A DNA stretch of 46,626 bases, from the NCBI GenBank assembly GCA_946407705.1, contig CAMJPC010000018.1, positions 1 to 46,626 of the forward strand, given 5' to 3'. This stretch comes from an uncultured Clostridia bacterium. Its GTDB lineage: Bacteria; Bacillota; Clostridia; Saccharofermentanales; Saccharofermentanaceae. Position numbers and translations under genes: made by a program. This document shows, in pieces, positions 26,458 through 34,203 of this stretch. Each line of letters opens with the position of its first letter. The first letter of the stretch is position 1. The notes below the pieces were generated by a model. That model saw only the letters and a program-made list of their open reading frames with translations. It searched no databases and was not told where the DNA came from.

Positions 26458-27408
26458 TTATTCTTCCTGGTCCTTGAGGTGAAGACCCATACCCTCGAGC
26501 TTCTCGATGATCTCTTCGAGAGACTTCTTGCCGAGGTTCCTGACCTTGATCATCTCATCCATTGTACGTGCTACGAGATCGCCAACAGTGTTGATCTGTG
26601 CTCTCTTGAGGCAGTTGTATGTACGTACGGAGAAATCGAGGTCCTCGATAACGCCTGAAAGCTTGCTGTCATGCTCTCCGGACTCTTCAATGCTCTTGAA
26701 GCTCAGTGCGGAATCAGTATCTGCGAGAGCTGTGAAGAACTTGAGGTGGTCGATGAGGCAGTTAGCTGCAGAAGACAGTGCTTCGTCAACCTCGATCGTT
26801 CCGTCTGTCCAGACTTCGAGCGTAAGGCTGTCATAGTCTGTTCTTGCACCTACACGGGTATTCTCTACCTTGTAGTTTGCCTTCTTGACGGGTGTGAAGA
26901 TCGAATCGATCGGGATGAGTCCGATAACCTGCTTGTTAGGCTTGTTCTGTTCAGCGGTGTTGTATCCGCGTCCTTTGCTGAGTGTGAACTCCATGAAGAT
27001 GTCATCAGCACCGTTGAGGTGAGCGATGACGTGATCGGGATTCATGATCTGGACGTCAGGTCCGTGAACGATGTCGCCTGCTGTGAGCGCGCCGGTTCTG
27101 CCCTTTGCAACGCTGATGCTGACGATGTTTGACTCGTTATGAAGCTTAGCGCGGATACCCTTAATGTTAAGGATGATCTCGGTCATATCTTCGATGATTC
27201 CCGGAACAGTGGAGAACTCATGCTTAATCTTGTCGATCTTTATGGATGTAACTGCCGCACCGGAAAGTGACGAGAGAAGAACTCTGCGCAGCGAATTTCC
27301 GAGCGTTATACCGAAACCACGCTCGAGCGGGGCAATGGTATATTTGCCGTATGACTTATCGTCGTTGGATTCAACGCACTTGATTGTCGGCTGGCTGATT
27401 TCCATCAT
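26458..27408 (-). CDS. rpoA: DNA-directed RNA polymerase subunit alpha
   Basis: 316 residues. The N-terminal dimerisation domain (about 1-230) carries YGKYTIAPLERGFGITLGNSLRRVLLSSLSG split over residues ~20-50; a short linker leads to the C-terminal domain (~250-316; LSVR-type start LDFSVRTYNCLKRAQINTVGDL and IKVRNLGKKSLEEI). This domain contacts UP elements and activators. GGAGG lies 7 bases before the first of two adjacent ATGs. Sits between rpsD and rplQ as in other bacteria. Confidence 0.98.
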   Translation of the reverse strand: MMEISQPTIKCVESNDDKSYGKYTIAPLERGFGITLGNSLRRVLLSSLSGAAVTSIKIDKIKHEFSTVPGIIEDMTEIILNIKGIRAKLHNESNIVSISVAKGRTGALTAGDIVHGPDVQIMNPDHVIAHLNGADDIFMEFTLSKGRGYNTAEQNKPNKQVIGLIPIDSIFTPVKKANYKVENTRVGARTDYDSLTLEVWTDGTIEVDEALSSAANCLIDHLKFFTALADTDSALSFKSIEESGEHDSKLSGVIEDLDFSVRTYNCLKRAQINTVGDLVARTMDEMIKVRNLGKKSLEEIIEKLEGMGLHLKDQEE

Positions 27409-27462
27409 ATTCTATCCTCCTGAAAGTTTTTTGGGCCTGGATCTACGGTCGTATCCTACGTA

Positions 27463-28056
27463 TTACTTGGAATACAACTCGACGATCTGTACTTCGTTGA
27501 CGGGTACATCGATCTGATCTCTTGTAGGAAGCTTGATGATCTTTCCTGCAAACTTCTCAAGATCGCTCTCGACCCATTCAGGTGCACGTCTTGTGCCTGT
27601 AACTTCAGCGATATCCTTGAAATGCTGAGAACCTCTTGCCTTTTCCTTGATCTCGATCTGATCGCCGACCTTTACACCATAGGAGGGAATGTTAACAGTC
27701 TTGCCGTTAACCTTAACTGCTCTGTGGCTTACGATCTGTCTTGCCTCGTCTCTTGTACGGGCAAAACCCATTCTGAAAAGAACGTTGTCAAGTCTTGTCT
27801 CGAGAAGGATCATGAGGTTTTCACCGGTTGTGCCGTAGTGAAGCTTCTGTGCCTTCTCATAGTAGTTTCTGAAAGGCTTCTCAAGGACTCCGTAGATGAA
27901 CTTAGCCTTCTGCTTTTCCTTGAGCTGCATGCCGTACTCGCTCATCTTGCGGACGACCTTAGCCTTCTTCTTAGATTGCTTATTAAGTCCCAGATACGCA
28001 GGCTCAATACCGAGGGCTCTGCACTTCTTAAGGACAGGTGTCATATCTCTGGCCAT
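27463..28056 (-). CDS. rpsD: 30S ribosomal protein S4, zinc-free form
   Basis: 197 residues. Primary binder of 16S rRNA; in many bacteria also a translational repressor of its operon. The S4 RNA-binding domain is at about 87-150 (ETRLDNVLFRMGFARTRDEARQIVSHRAVKVNGK). The N-terminal region has a single Cys, so the four-Cys zinc site of the C+ form is absent. It lies between rpsK and rpoA, the alpha-operon arrangement rather than the isolated rpsD of Bacillus. Confidence 0.98.
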   Translation of the reverse strand: MARDMTPVLKKCRALGIEPAYLGLNKQSKKKAKVVRKMSEYGMQLKEKQKAKFIYGVLEKPFRNYYEKAQKLHYGTTGENLMILLETRLDNVLFRMGFARTRDEARQIVSHRAVKVNGKTVNIPSYGVKVGDQIEIKEKARGSQHFKDIAEVTGTRRAPEWVESDLEKFAGKIIKLPTRDQIDVPVNEVQIVELYSK

Positions 28057-28107
28057 TGATTTATCCTCTTTCTTTCGTAATTAGATAGTTAGTAGCGAAA
28101 AGAAGAA

Positions 28108-28497
28108 TTAAACTCTTCTGCGCTTCGGGGGACGGCAGCCGTTGTGCGGAACGGGAGTAACATCTTTGATCATTGTTACTCTGAGGCCTGCGGTCTCAAG
28201 TGCACGAACAGCGGACTCACGTCCGGATCCGGGTCCCTTGACATAAACGTCAACGGTCTTCATGCCGTGGTCGCATGCAGCCTTTGCAGCCTTCTCGGAA
28301 GCTACCTGAGCAGCATAGCTGGTACCCTTACGGGAACCCTTGGCATCCATACCGGCAGAAGCCCAGGAAATTGCGTTGCCCTGCTTGTCGGTGATGGTAA
28401 CTATCGTATTGTTGAATGTAGCGTGAATATGAGCCTGACCGTCTACGACGTTCTTACGCTCACTTCTTCTGGGTCTTAAACTTTTCTTAACTGCCAT
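28108..28497 (-). CDS. rpsK: 30S ribosomal protein S11
   Basis: 129 residues, the normal length. [22 protein letters not shown] and the C-terminal [18 protein letters not shown] are diagnostic. Platform protein of the 30S subunit. GGGGAGGAAAC ribosome-binding site; 17 bases after rpsM. Confidence 0.98.
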   Translation of the reverse strand: MAVKKSLRPRRSERKNVVDGQAHIHATFNNTIVTITDKQGNAISWASAGMDAKGSRKGTSYAAQVASEKAAKAACDHGMKTVDVYVKGPGSGRESAVRALETAGLRVTMIKDVTPVPHNGCRPPKRRRV

Positions 28498-28514
28498 AAA
28501 TCAGTTTCCTCCCC

Positions 28515-28883
28515 TTACTTCTTCTTACCTGCGACGGTATGCTTAGGGCCCTTACGGGTACGAGCATTCGTCTTGGTGCGCTGGCCTCTGACGGGGAGTC
28601 CGAGTCTGTGACGGCGTCCTCTGTAGCAACCGATATCGGTAAGTCTCTTGATGTTAGCGCCGATTTCTCTCTTAAGGTCACCCTCGACCTTGTAATTGTT
28701 CTCGATCTGGTCACGAATCTTAGCGACTTCGTCCTCAGAAAGGTCCTTAACGCGCGTATCAGGATTGATTCCTGTCTCACGGATGATATCCGCAGCGCTT
28801 GTTGTTCCAATACCGAAAATGTAAGTAAGAGCGATTTCGATTCTCTTGTCATTCGGTAAATCTACGCCGGCTATACGAGCCAT
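28515..28883 (-). CDS. rpsM: 30S ribosomal protein S13
   Basis: 122 residues, normal length. Begins [26 protein letters not shown], includes [26 protein letters not shown] and ends in a basic tail. It contacts the P-site tRNA in the 30S head. GGAGG lies 8 bases before the ATG. An unusually long, highly structured 209-base gap separates it from rpmJ (see the leader entry). Confidence 0.98.
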   Translation of the reverse strand: MARIAGVDLPNDKRIEIALTYIFGIGTTSAADIIRETGINPDTRVKDLSEDEVAKIRDQIENNYKVEGDLKREIGANIKRLTDIGCYRGRRHRLGLPVRGQRTKTNARTRKGPKHTVAGKKK

Positions 28884-28925
28884 TTAGTGTACCTCCATAT
28901 GATTGTGGTAATACTTCTATATACG

Positions 28926-29075
28926 ACACGCGGCGTAAGGAACTCCCGGTTTCCCGAAGAGCAGCCGCCCTTACATGTAGGCGTGTAATATTCTTCCGAT
29001 TGTTTGCGGGCGGAGCTTGTTTGCCCGCGGCCTGTCTTTCTAATTCGCACCGGGGCTAATTCCGGCAGCTGACAG
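28926..29075 (-). promoter_or_regulatory. Structured RNA leader between rpmJ and rpsM
   Basis: The 209-base gap has no reading frame but several nested inverted repeats. The helix nearest rpsM pairs ACACGC (28926-28931) with GCGTGT (28981-28986), and GTAAGG (28935-28940) with CCTTAC (28969-28974). Inside that, CTC/GAG (28943-28945/28959-28961) and CGG/CCG (28947-28949/28954-28956) close a GAAA tetraloop on the transcribed strand. A second hairpin is GCGGGC/GCCCGC (29006-29011/29023-29028). A third pairs CTGTC (29032-29036) with GACAG (29071-29075), with CCGG/CCGG within. It is likely an autoregulatory ribosomal-protein leader or a processing site; no known family is recognised. Confidence 0.55.
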
Positions 29076-29092
29076 ACCCGACACCTGCTTGA

Positions 29093-29206
29093 TTAACCCT
29101 GCCTCTGCTTGTGCTTGGGGTCGGAGCAGATGACCATAACCTTACCGTTGCGGCGAATGATCTTGCACTTCTCGCACATCGGTTTTACTGACGGTCTGAC
29201 TTTCAT
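29093..29206 (-). CDS. rpmJ: 50S ribosomal protein L36
   Basis: 37 residues, reading [20 protein letters not shown] and ending [10 protein letters not shown]. The zinc ligands C-x2-C ... C ... H are all present, so this is the zinc-binding form. GGAGG (29213-29217) lies 6 bases before the ATG. First gene of the rpmJ-rpsM-rpsK-rpsD-rpoA-rplQ transcript, with its own promoter. It is normally directly after infA; here a membrane-protein gene lies between. Confidence 0.97.
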   Translation of the reverse strand: MKVRPSVKPMCEKCKIIRRNGKVMVICSDPKHKQRQG

Positions 29207-29276
29207 AAGTAAACCTCCTGGTCTGTTTTATTTTTACACAACAAAACACAGGCGCTTTTTGAGCGCATGCCGTACT

Positions 29277-29304
29277 ATTATAGCAAAAACATTTTGGTTT
29301 TCAA
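29277..29304 (-). promoter_or_regulatory. Promoter of the rpmJ-rpsM-rpsK-rpsD-rpoA-rplQ operon
   Basis: Minus-strand TTGAAA (29304-29299), 16-base spacer and TATAAT (29282-29277), with TG one base before the -10 (TGCTATAAT, extended -10). This is the best-matching promoter in the window. The predicted leader of about 65 bases contains a small hairpin, GCGCT/AGCGC (29252-29256/29262-29266). Confidence 0.75.
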
Positions 29305-29350
29305 CTGAATTTTTTCAAACAACGGAGAACTTTTTGAGCATCTCCACAAA

Positions 29351-29379
29351 AATATAAAAGAGCCGTCCGAAGGCGGCTC
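29351..29379 (-). terminator. Rho-independent terminator after the inserted membrane-protein gene
   Basis: GAGCCG (29360-29365) pairs with CGGCTC (29374-29379). On the minus strand the loop includes a C(TTCG)G tetraloop and is followed by TTTTATATT. Located 37 bases past the stop at 29416, just before the rpmJ promoter. Confidence 0.85.
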
Positions 29380-29415
29380 GATTATAACATCTCTTATATA
29401 AAGTATCTACTTATA

Positions 29416-30219
29416 TTATCCGAAGATTCCGCCTGATGTGGGGAGCGGGATCGTGCACATGAAGACCACTGCAACGATGAGGCAGACAACGCTGATGGCA
29501 AGAACGATCTTCTTGTTTGTTCCATTTTTGAATACGCCTACAATACCGAGCAGGAAGAGTGCAACGCTGTAGATTACCGTTACGAGTGAGAACTTGTCGC
29601 CGTTGGCATTGTCCTGTCTTCCCTGTTCAAGGACCTTTTCTGCTTCTTCAAGCTTAGCGTTGGCATCAGTAAAGTATGTATCGATGAATTCCTGTGTGAA
29701 AGGTGATGTTATCGCTTTTTCATTTTGGAGCCATTCAACGATATCCTGAGTATCATTATTACCGTCAGTGAACTTTGCGGAATCATAGCCGATCTTTGCA
29801 GCCATCTCATCGGTAAGATTGTCTTGTGCAAACCACTCGAGCTTCCAGACATTGGCCTCGATAGCTGCCGCATCCTTTGCATCAACTGCATAAAGGATCT
29901 CAACTTCATAGCCAGATATGGTGTTCCAGATGCCCATGTCATGTGAAAGAGCCTGGACTGCCGCGTTATATTGAGAGTTTCCGTCACTTGCAAGGTTGTT
30001 GCTCGTAGCATAGTTTGTTGCCTGGTTGCCGCCGTGGATGGAACCAACGTAGCTTGCCCATGCCGTGAGAAGTGCAGTGATGCCGAGCAGCACGACCGTG
30101 ATGACCTCGAGAGCATTCTCGCTGAGGAAAGACTTCTTTCCTTCTTTCTTCTCAGCCTTGGTCTCTTTGACTTCCTTAACTTCTTTTACTTCCTGGATTT
30201 CTTTCTTCTCTTCACCCAT
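29416..30219 (-). CDS. Uncharacterised membrane protein inserted between infA and rpmJ
   Basis: 267 residues from ATG 30219, preceded by AAGAGGAA. The open frame extends 37 codons further upstream, but that part is Cys/Arg-rich and lacks a ribosome-binding site. The N-terminus (1-35) is a Lys/Glu-rich, probably helical stretch with repeated EVKEVKE. One membrane segment lies at about 41-62 (ALEVITVVLLGITALLTAWASYVG). A soluble extracytoplasmic domain of ~140 residues starts with HGGNQATNYATSNNLASDGNSQYN. Two membrane segments near the C-terminus follow. The layout recalls DUF4337-type proteins, but this is only a resemblance; the function is unknown. It has a terminator on each side, so it is its own unit within a ribosomal cluster. 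Confidence 0.8.
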   Translation of the reverse strand: MGEEKKEIQEVKEVKEVKETKAEKKEGKKSFLSENALEVITVVLLGITALLTAWASYVGSIHGGNQATNYATSNNLASDGNSQYNAAVQALSHDMGIWNTISGYEVEILYAVDAKDAAAIEANVWKLEWFAQDNLTDEMAAKIGYDSAKFTDGNNDTQDIVEWLQNEKAITSPFTQEFIDTYFTDANAKLEEAEKVLEQGRQDNANGDKFSLVTVIYSVALFLLGIVGVFKNGTNKKIVLAISVVCLIVAVVFMCTIPLPTSGGIFG

Positions 30220-30287
30220 AAGAATTGTTCCTCTTCTTATATATAAATTTCCGGTTGGAATAACCGACTTGTTAAAAACCCGCTCAT

Positions 30288-30338
30288 AAAAAGTCAGGCA
30301 TCTGCCGCAAGCGCATGCGCCGAAAAGCAAATCCTGAC
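30288..30338 (-). terminator. Probable terminator after infA
   Basis: GTCAGG/CCTGAC (30293-30298/30333-30338) form the base of a long stem with a GC-rich interior, followed on the minus strand by TTTTT (30292-30288). The interior pairing is imperfect, so it is less certain than the others. It would end the secY-adk-map-infA transcript. A second small hairpin, CGGTT/AACCG, lies at 30252-30266. Confidence 0.5.
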
Positions 30339-30371
30339 AAATTACCCCTATGCGGGATATCCGTAACGGAA

Positions 30372-30605
30372 TTATACCTTAGGCTTCTTTTCGCCTCTCC
30401 AGGTAATCCTTCCCCTGGAAAGATCATAAGGAGAGATTTCCAAGGTAACCTTATCGCCGGGAAGGATCTTGATGTAATTCTGTCTGAGCTTGCCTGACAG
30501 ATGAGCGAGAACAACATGTCCGCTGTCGATCTTTACCTTGAACATCGCGTTCGGGAGTGCCTCGTCAACTACACCCAATACTTCAATAACGTCTTCCTTA
30601 CCCAT
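30372..30605 (-). CDS. infA: Translation initiation factor IF-1
   Basis: 77 residues, a single S1-like OB-fold: [44 protein letters not shown] and [13 protein letters not shown]. It binds the 30S A site during initiation. Its ATG shares one base with the map stop (TAATG), and the GAGGAGGG site is inside the end of map. Confidence 0.97.
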   Translation of the reverse strand: MGKEDVIEVLGVVDEALPNAMFKVKIDSGHVVLAHLSGKLRQNYIKILPGDKVTLEISPYDLSRGRITWRGEKKPKV

Positions 30606-31375
30606 TAATAACCCTCCTCGTAATCATAGGTAGTCATATAAGGTCCTTCATCTGTGATGAGGATCGTGTTCTCATAATGTGATGCCGGGCTTCCGTCCTG
30701 TGTGACGATAGTCCACTGATCGCCGAGCAGCTCTATTTCCCTGCTGCCGAGCGTGATCATCGGTTCAATGCAGATTGCCATGCCCTTCGTGAGCTTCTTG
30801 CCGTGTCCGGGCTTGCCGTAATTGGGAACGTCGGGATCCTGGTGCATCGTTGTTCCGATTCCGTGACCCGTAAGTTCTCTTACGACTCCGTAGCCGAAGC
30901 CTTCGCAGTACTGCTGAACGGCATATCCGATGTCTCCGGTCCTCATTCCCACCTGGGCAAACTTGAGACCTTCGAAGAATGATTTCTCAGTCCTCTCAAC
31001 GAGATCCCTGACCTCGGGAGCAACGTCTCCAACGAGATAAGTCCTGCATGCATCGGAATGATAGCCGTCAAGGATGGCACCGACGTCAACGGAAAGGATG
31101 TCGCCGTCCTGAAGGATCCTGGACTTCTTGGGGATGCCGTGAACGACCTCGTCATTTACGGAAGCACAGATCGTTCCGGGGAACGGAGGCTGACCGAAAT
31201 TAAGAAATGACGGGATGGCGTCGTAGCTTCTGATGATGTCATAGCAGAGCTTGTCTACATCGTGAGTCGAGACGCCGGGCTTGATGAAGTCCCTGCACTC
31301 CTTGAAAACCTTCTGGAGTATCTTTCCGGAAGCTTTCATCTTCTCAAATTCTTCGCTGGTGAGTATCTCTATCAT
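30605..31375 (-). CDS. map: Methionine aminopeptidase, type I
   Basis: 256 residues from ATG 31375 (AAAGGAAA upstream); an in-frame extension to 31435 lies in the end of adk and is not used. Removes the initiator Met from nascent proteins. The five metal ligands are visible: Asp in [17 protein letters not shown] (two), His in [14 protein letters not shown], Glu in ICIEPMI and Glu in [11 protein letters not shown]. Standard place between adk and infA. Confidence 0.97.
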   Translation of the reverse strand: MIEILTSEEFEKMKASGKILQKVFKECRDFIKPGVSTHDVDKLCYDIIRSYDAIPSFLNFGQPPFPGTICASVNDEVVHGIPKKSRILQDGDILSVDVGAILDGYHSDACRTYLVGDVAPEVRDLVERTEKSFFEGLKFAQVGMRTGDIGYAVQQYCEGFGYGVVRELTGHGIGTTMHQDPDVPNYGKPGHGKKLTKGMAICIEPMITLGSREIELLGDQWTIVTQDGSPASHYENTILITDEGPYMTTYDYEEGY

Positions 31376-31389
31376 AAATTTTCCTTTTA

Positions 31390-32043
31390 TCAGAGTCCGA
31401 GCTTTGCAAGTCCGTCCTCGATCTCCTTGATGCATGTATCGGAACTGACATTGTTGTTGCCTTCAACGATCAGGCCGCGTGCAGCATAGAAATCGATGAG
31501 GGGCGCTGTGTTCTTTCTATATGTATCAAGTCTGGACTGAACAGTCTCAGGGTTGTCATCGGATCTCTGGATCGTCTTGCCGCCGCAGACATCGCAGACG
31601 CCCTCAACCTTGGAAGGCATGTACTTGATGTTGAAGCTCGCGCCGCACTTCTCGCAGACGCGTCTTGTAGTAACTCTGTCGATGATGACCTCATCATCAG
31701 TAACAACATACATTACTGCGTCGATCTTGGAACCGAGCGCTTCGAGGATCTTGTCGAGAGCCTCAGCCTGGGCGATGGTTCTCGGGAATCCGTCGAGGAT
31801 GAATCCCTTGTCGCTCTTGAGGTTCTTGAGACGGTCTTCAACCATTCTGATGGTGACATCATCGGGAACGAGAGCGCCCTTGTCGATATATGACTTGGCT
31901 TCGATTCCCAAAGGAGTATTCTCCTTGATGTTGTATCTGAAAAGGTCACCTGTGGAAATATGGTCAAGACCGAACTTCTCTCTGATGACTGTGGCTGTTG
32001 TGCCCTTGCCCGAACCGGGTGCTCCCATGATAATCAGATTCAT
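31390..32043 (-). CDS. adk: Adenylate kinase with zinc-binding LID
   Basis: 217 residues. ATP + AMP to 2 ADP. P-loop GAPGSGKGT (7-15), FILDGFPRT, and a LID domain with four Cys (130, 133, 150, 153), the zinc-binding form usual in Gram-positives. Good GGAGG site before ATG 32043; 14 bases before map. Confidence 0.98.
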   Translation of the reverse strand: MNLIIMGAPGSGKGTTATVIREKFGLDHISTGDLFRYNIKENTPLGIEAKSYIDKGALVPDDVTIRMVEDRLKNLKSDKGFILDGFPRTIAQAEALDKILEALGSKIDAVMYVVTDDEVIIDRVTTRRVCEKCGASFNIKYMPSKVEGVCDVCGGKTIQRSDDNPETVQSRLDTYRKNTAPLIDFYAARGLIVEGNNNVSSDTCIKEIEDGLAKLGL

Positions 32044-32073
32044 GTTTTTCCTCCTATCAATGCTTGGCGCTGC

Positions 32074-33384
32074 TTATTTTGCGTACTTGTTCTTTTTCTT
32101 TTCTTTGCCGGCTGCCTTTACCTTCTCTTCTTCAGTGGCGATTCCGTTATCGAGGACCGTCTGAAGTTCGACGAATCCGCCGCCCAGAAGGATGCTGACG
32201 ATGCCCAGGAACCAGATACCGTTCAATACGGGGATGAGGTCAAGGAGCATCGGAACGAGGCTTACGAGGATGAGGAATGCGGCATCAGCAAGGTTGAAGT
32301 TGTTGTAAAGACTCATGAGATACTGAGCCGTAGCCTTGCCCGGACGGAGACCCTGGATGTAGCCGCCGTTCTGCTTGATCTGGTTTGAAAGATCGATGGG
32401 GTTGAACTGGATCATCGCGAAAATGTATGTGAAGAGCGCGAGGAAAGCCGCATATATGATGTAGAACGAAATGCTTCTCTTGAAATTGACGAATCCGAGG
32501 AAGAATATGTTCGTTGTTCCTTCAGGCATTACCATGCAGATGATGGCCGCAGGGAAAAGCATGATGGCGAGCGAGTAAACGATGGGCATCGTGCCTGCCT
32601 GGGCAACCTTCAAAGGAAGGACCTGATTCTGCATGCCGTACTGCTTCATGCCTACCGTTCTCTTGGAGAACAGGATGCGGAGCTTCTTGCCTCCGAGGTA
32701 GAACCATACGATGAACACGAAAAGCGCGAGGCAGACAACCGCTACGCCGAAAGTAATGGCAGCGGCTGCGGGAATTCCGAGGACCGATGCCTTGAGGTAA
32801 ACAACCTTGAATACGTGAGGAACGTTGCGGAGGATGCATGCCAGGATGACGATTACCAGACCGGAACCGATTCCCTTGTTGTTGATGAGCTCAACGCACC
32901 AGCCGAAGAAAGCAGCGCCTGCAGCAAGGCAAAGACCTGCAAGAATGATCGCAACCCAGTAGTTGATCGATGTCCAGACGTGATTTCTCATGCCTGTGCA
33001 GTAAAGAGCTGCGAAAACGACGTCAGCGATCACTGCGGCGATCCTCGTATATTTGGTGATGATCTTTGTTCCGGCCTCACCCGTCTGGGCGATGTTTCTG
33101 AGCTTGGGAACAGCGATCGTCAGGATCTGCATTATTATCGAAGCAATGAGGAACGGATAGAGACCTAAACTGGTAATCGCAACATTGCCGAGGGCCTTAA
33201 ATGACATGATGTTCAAAAGTTCTCCGGCATCACCCCACTTTTTAACGGCTTCAGAAGCGCCTGCGTGGTCGATTCCCGGAACGGGAACGAGAGAGAGAAC
33301 GACAAGGACAGACAGGATCAGAAAGGTGAACCACATCTTCTTTCTGAGCGCCGGAACCTTGTAACTATCCGTAAATGTACTCAT
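32074..33384 (-). CDS. secY: Preprotein translocase subunit SecY
   Basis: 436 residues, ten membrane segments. Forms the protein-conducting channel with SecE/SecG. Signature regions: VPGID near the N-terminus, ASIIMQILTIAVPKL, the cytoplasmic loop IRTAIS-type region replaced by KRTVGMKQYGMQNQVLPLKVAQAGTMPIVYS, and GGYIQGLRPGK near the C-terminus. AAGGAGA before ATG 33384 and its own promoter upstream. Unlike most genomes, the gene before it is not rplO but a divergent lipoprotein gene. Confidence 0.97.
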   Translation of the reverse strand: MSTFTDSYKVPALRKKMWFTFLILSVLVVLSLVPVPGIDHAGASEAVKKWGDAGELLNIMSFKALGNVAITSLGLYPFLIASIIMQILTIAVPKLRNIAQTGEAGTKIITKYTRIAAVIADVVFAALYCTGMRNHVWTSINYWVAIILAGLCLAAGAAFFGWCVELINNKGIGSGLVIVILACILRNVPHVFKVVYLKASVLGIPAAAAITFGVAVVCLALFVFIVWFYLGGKKLRILFSKRTVGMKQYGMQNQVLPLKVAQAGTMPIVYSLAIMLFPAAIICMVMPEGTTNIFFLGFVNFKRSISFYIIYAAFLALFTYIFAMIQFNPIDLSNQIKQNGGYIQGLRPGKATAQYLMSLYNNFNLADAAFLILVSLVPMLLDLIPVLNGIWFLGIVSILLGGGFVELQTVLDNGIATEEEKVKAAGKEKKKNKYAK

Positions 33385-33428
33385 TAAAAATATATCTCCT
33401 TATAAATGCGCATAAAAACAGCGACAGT

Positions 33429-33457
33429 ATTATAGCGCATATTATTCAAATTTTTAA
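33429..33457 (-). promoter_or_regulatory. Promoter of the secY-adk-map-infA operon
   Basis: Minus-strand TTAAAA (33457-33452), 17-base spacer and TATAAT (33434-33429), 45 bases before the secY start. The rest of the 33385-33544 gap leads into the divergent lipoprotein gene, for which no clear promoter is seen. Confidence 0.6.
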
Positions 33458-33544
33458 GTTCGTTTTAAGAATGTCTTCCATAATGATGCCATCCACCCTG
33501 CCAATATGGGATGGATCCACGGATGGAAAAGGAGATGATCAGAT

Positions 33545-34201
33545 ATGAACAGAAAGAAAATCATCGCAGTTCTGGCAGCACTCGCAATGGCAGGAACTGT
33601 GGCAGGATGCAGTAAATCAAAGGCTCCGGAGCAGCAATTACCCGGAGATTCCCAAGTTCAGTCCTCGTTCGAGACCGAATCTCCGGCCGAGTCAGACTCC
33701 CAGCAAACCGTGGGGAAAGTCACCGCTATCGACGGAAAAAAGGTCACGGTCGAGTTAGGCGAACTGAAGCAGCGTACCCCGAAAAGGGACGGAAACAGCG
33801 GTGACGGAAACCCCAAGAGTACGGACCGCGGCAATAACGGCAACGGCAGGGACCGTCCGGATTTCTCATTCGGATACACATTTAACACAACAGGCGGATC
33901 AGCTTCCTACGATCTTTCCGGTCTCAAGCAGATAACCCTCGAAAATGATGACGACGATACAGCCGATACGGTAGAGGAGATCAAAACGGGTGACGTGGTC
34001 GTCATTAAGGTCGGTAAAGACGGAAATCCCGAATCACTGACCGTAAAAGCTCTGGGCGGAAGAAGAGGAAGCGGCAACGGCCGTAACAGCGGCGGTAACA
34101 GAAAAGACCGCGACGGAAACGGCAACAGGTCCGAACGCACAAGGAACAAAGACCGTAGCAAGTCAGCAAAAGGCAGAAACGATGACCAGGCAGATGCCTG
34201 A
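33545..34201 (+). CDS. Secreted lipoprotein with a Gly/Asn/Arg-rich tail (DUF5666-like core)
   Basis: 218 residues. Lipoprotein signal peptide ending in VAGC, so Cys22 would be lipidated and anchor the protein outside the membrane. The core begins VGKVTAIDGKKVTVELGEL and, after a Gly/Asn/Arg-rich spacer, continues SYDLSGLKQITLEND and TGDVVVIKVGKDGNPESLTVKAL. This resembles the short beta-domains of DUF5666-type proteins. The final ~50 residues are highly basic and low-complexity (Gly, Asn, Arg, Lys, Asp), which might bind anionic wall polymer (inference). AAAAGGAGATG precedes ATG 33545. It stops 2 bases from the convergent fusion gene. Confidence 0.8.
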   Translation: MNRKKIIAVLAALAMAGTVAGCSKSKAPEQQLPGDSQVQSSFETESPAESDSQQTVGKVTAIDGKKVTVELGELKQRTPKRDGNSGDGNPKSTDRGNNGNGRDRPDFSFGYTFNTTGGSASYDLSGLKQITLENDDDDTADTVEEIKTGDVVVIKVGKDGNPESLTVKALGGRRGSGNGRNSGGNRKDRDGNGNRSERTRNKDRSKSAKGRNDDQADA

Positions 34202-34203
34202 TA

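Noticed and set aside
29006..29028. GCGGGC hairpin as a terminator between rpmJ and rpsM
   Set aside because: No T run follows on the transcribed strand; it fits better as part of the folded leader.
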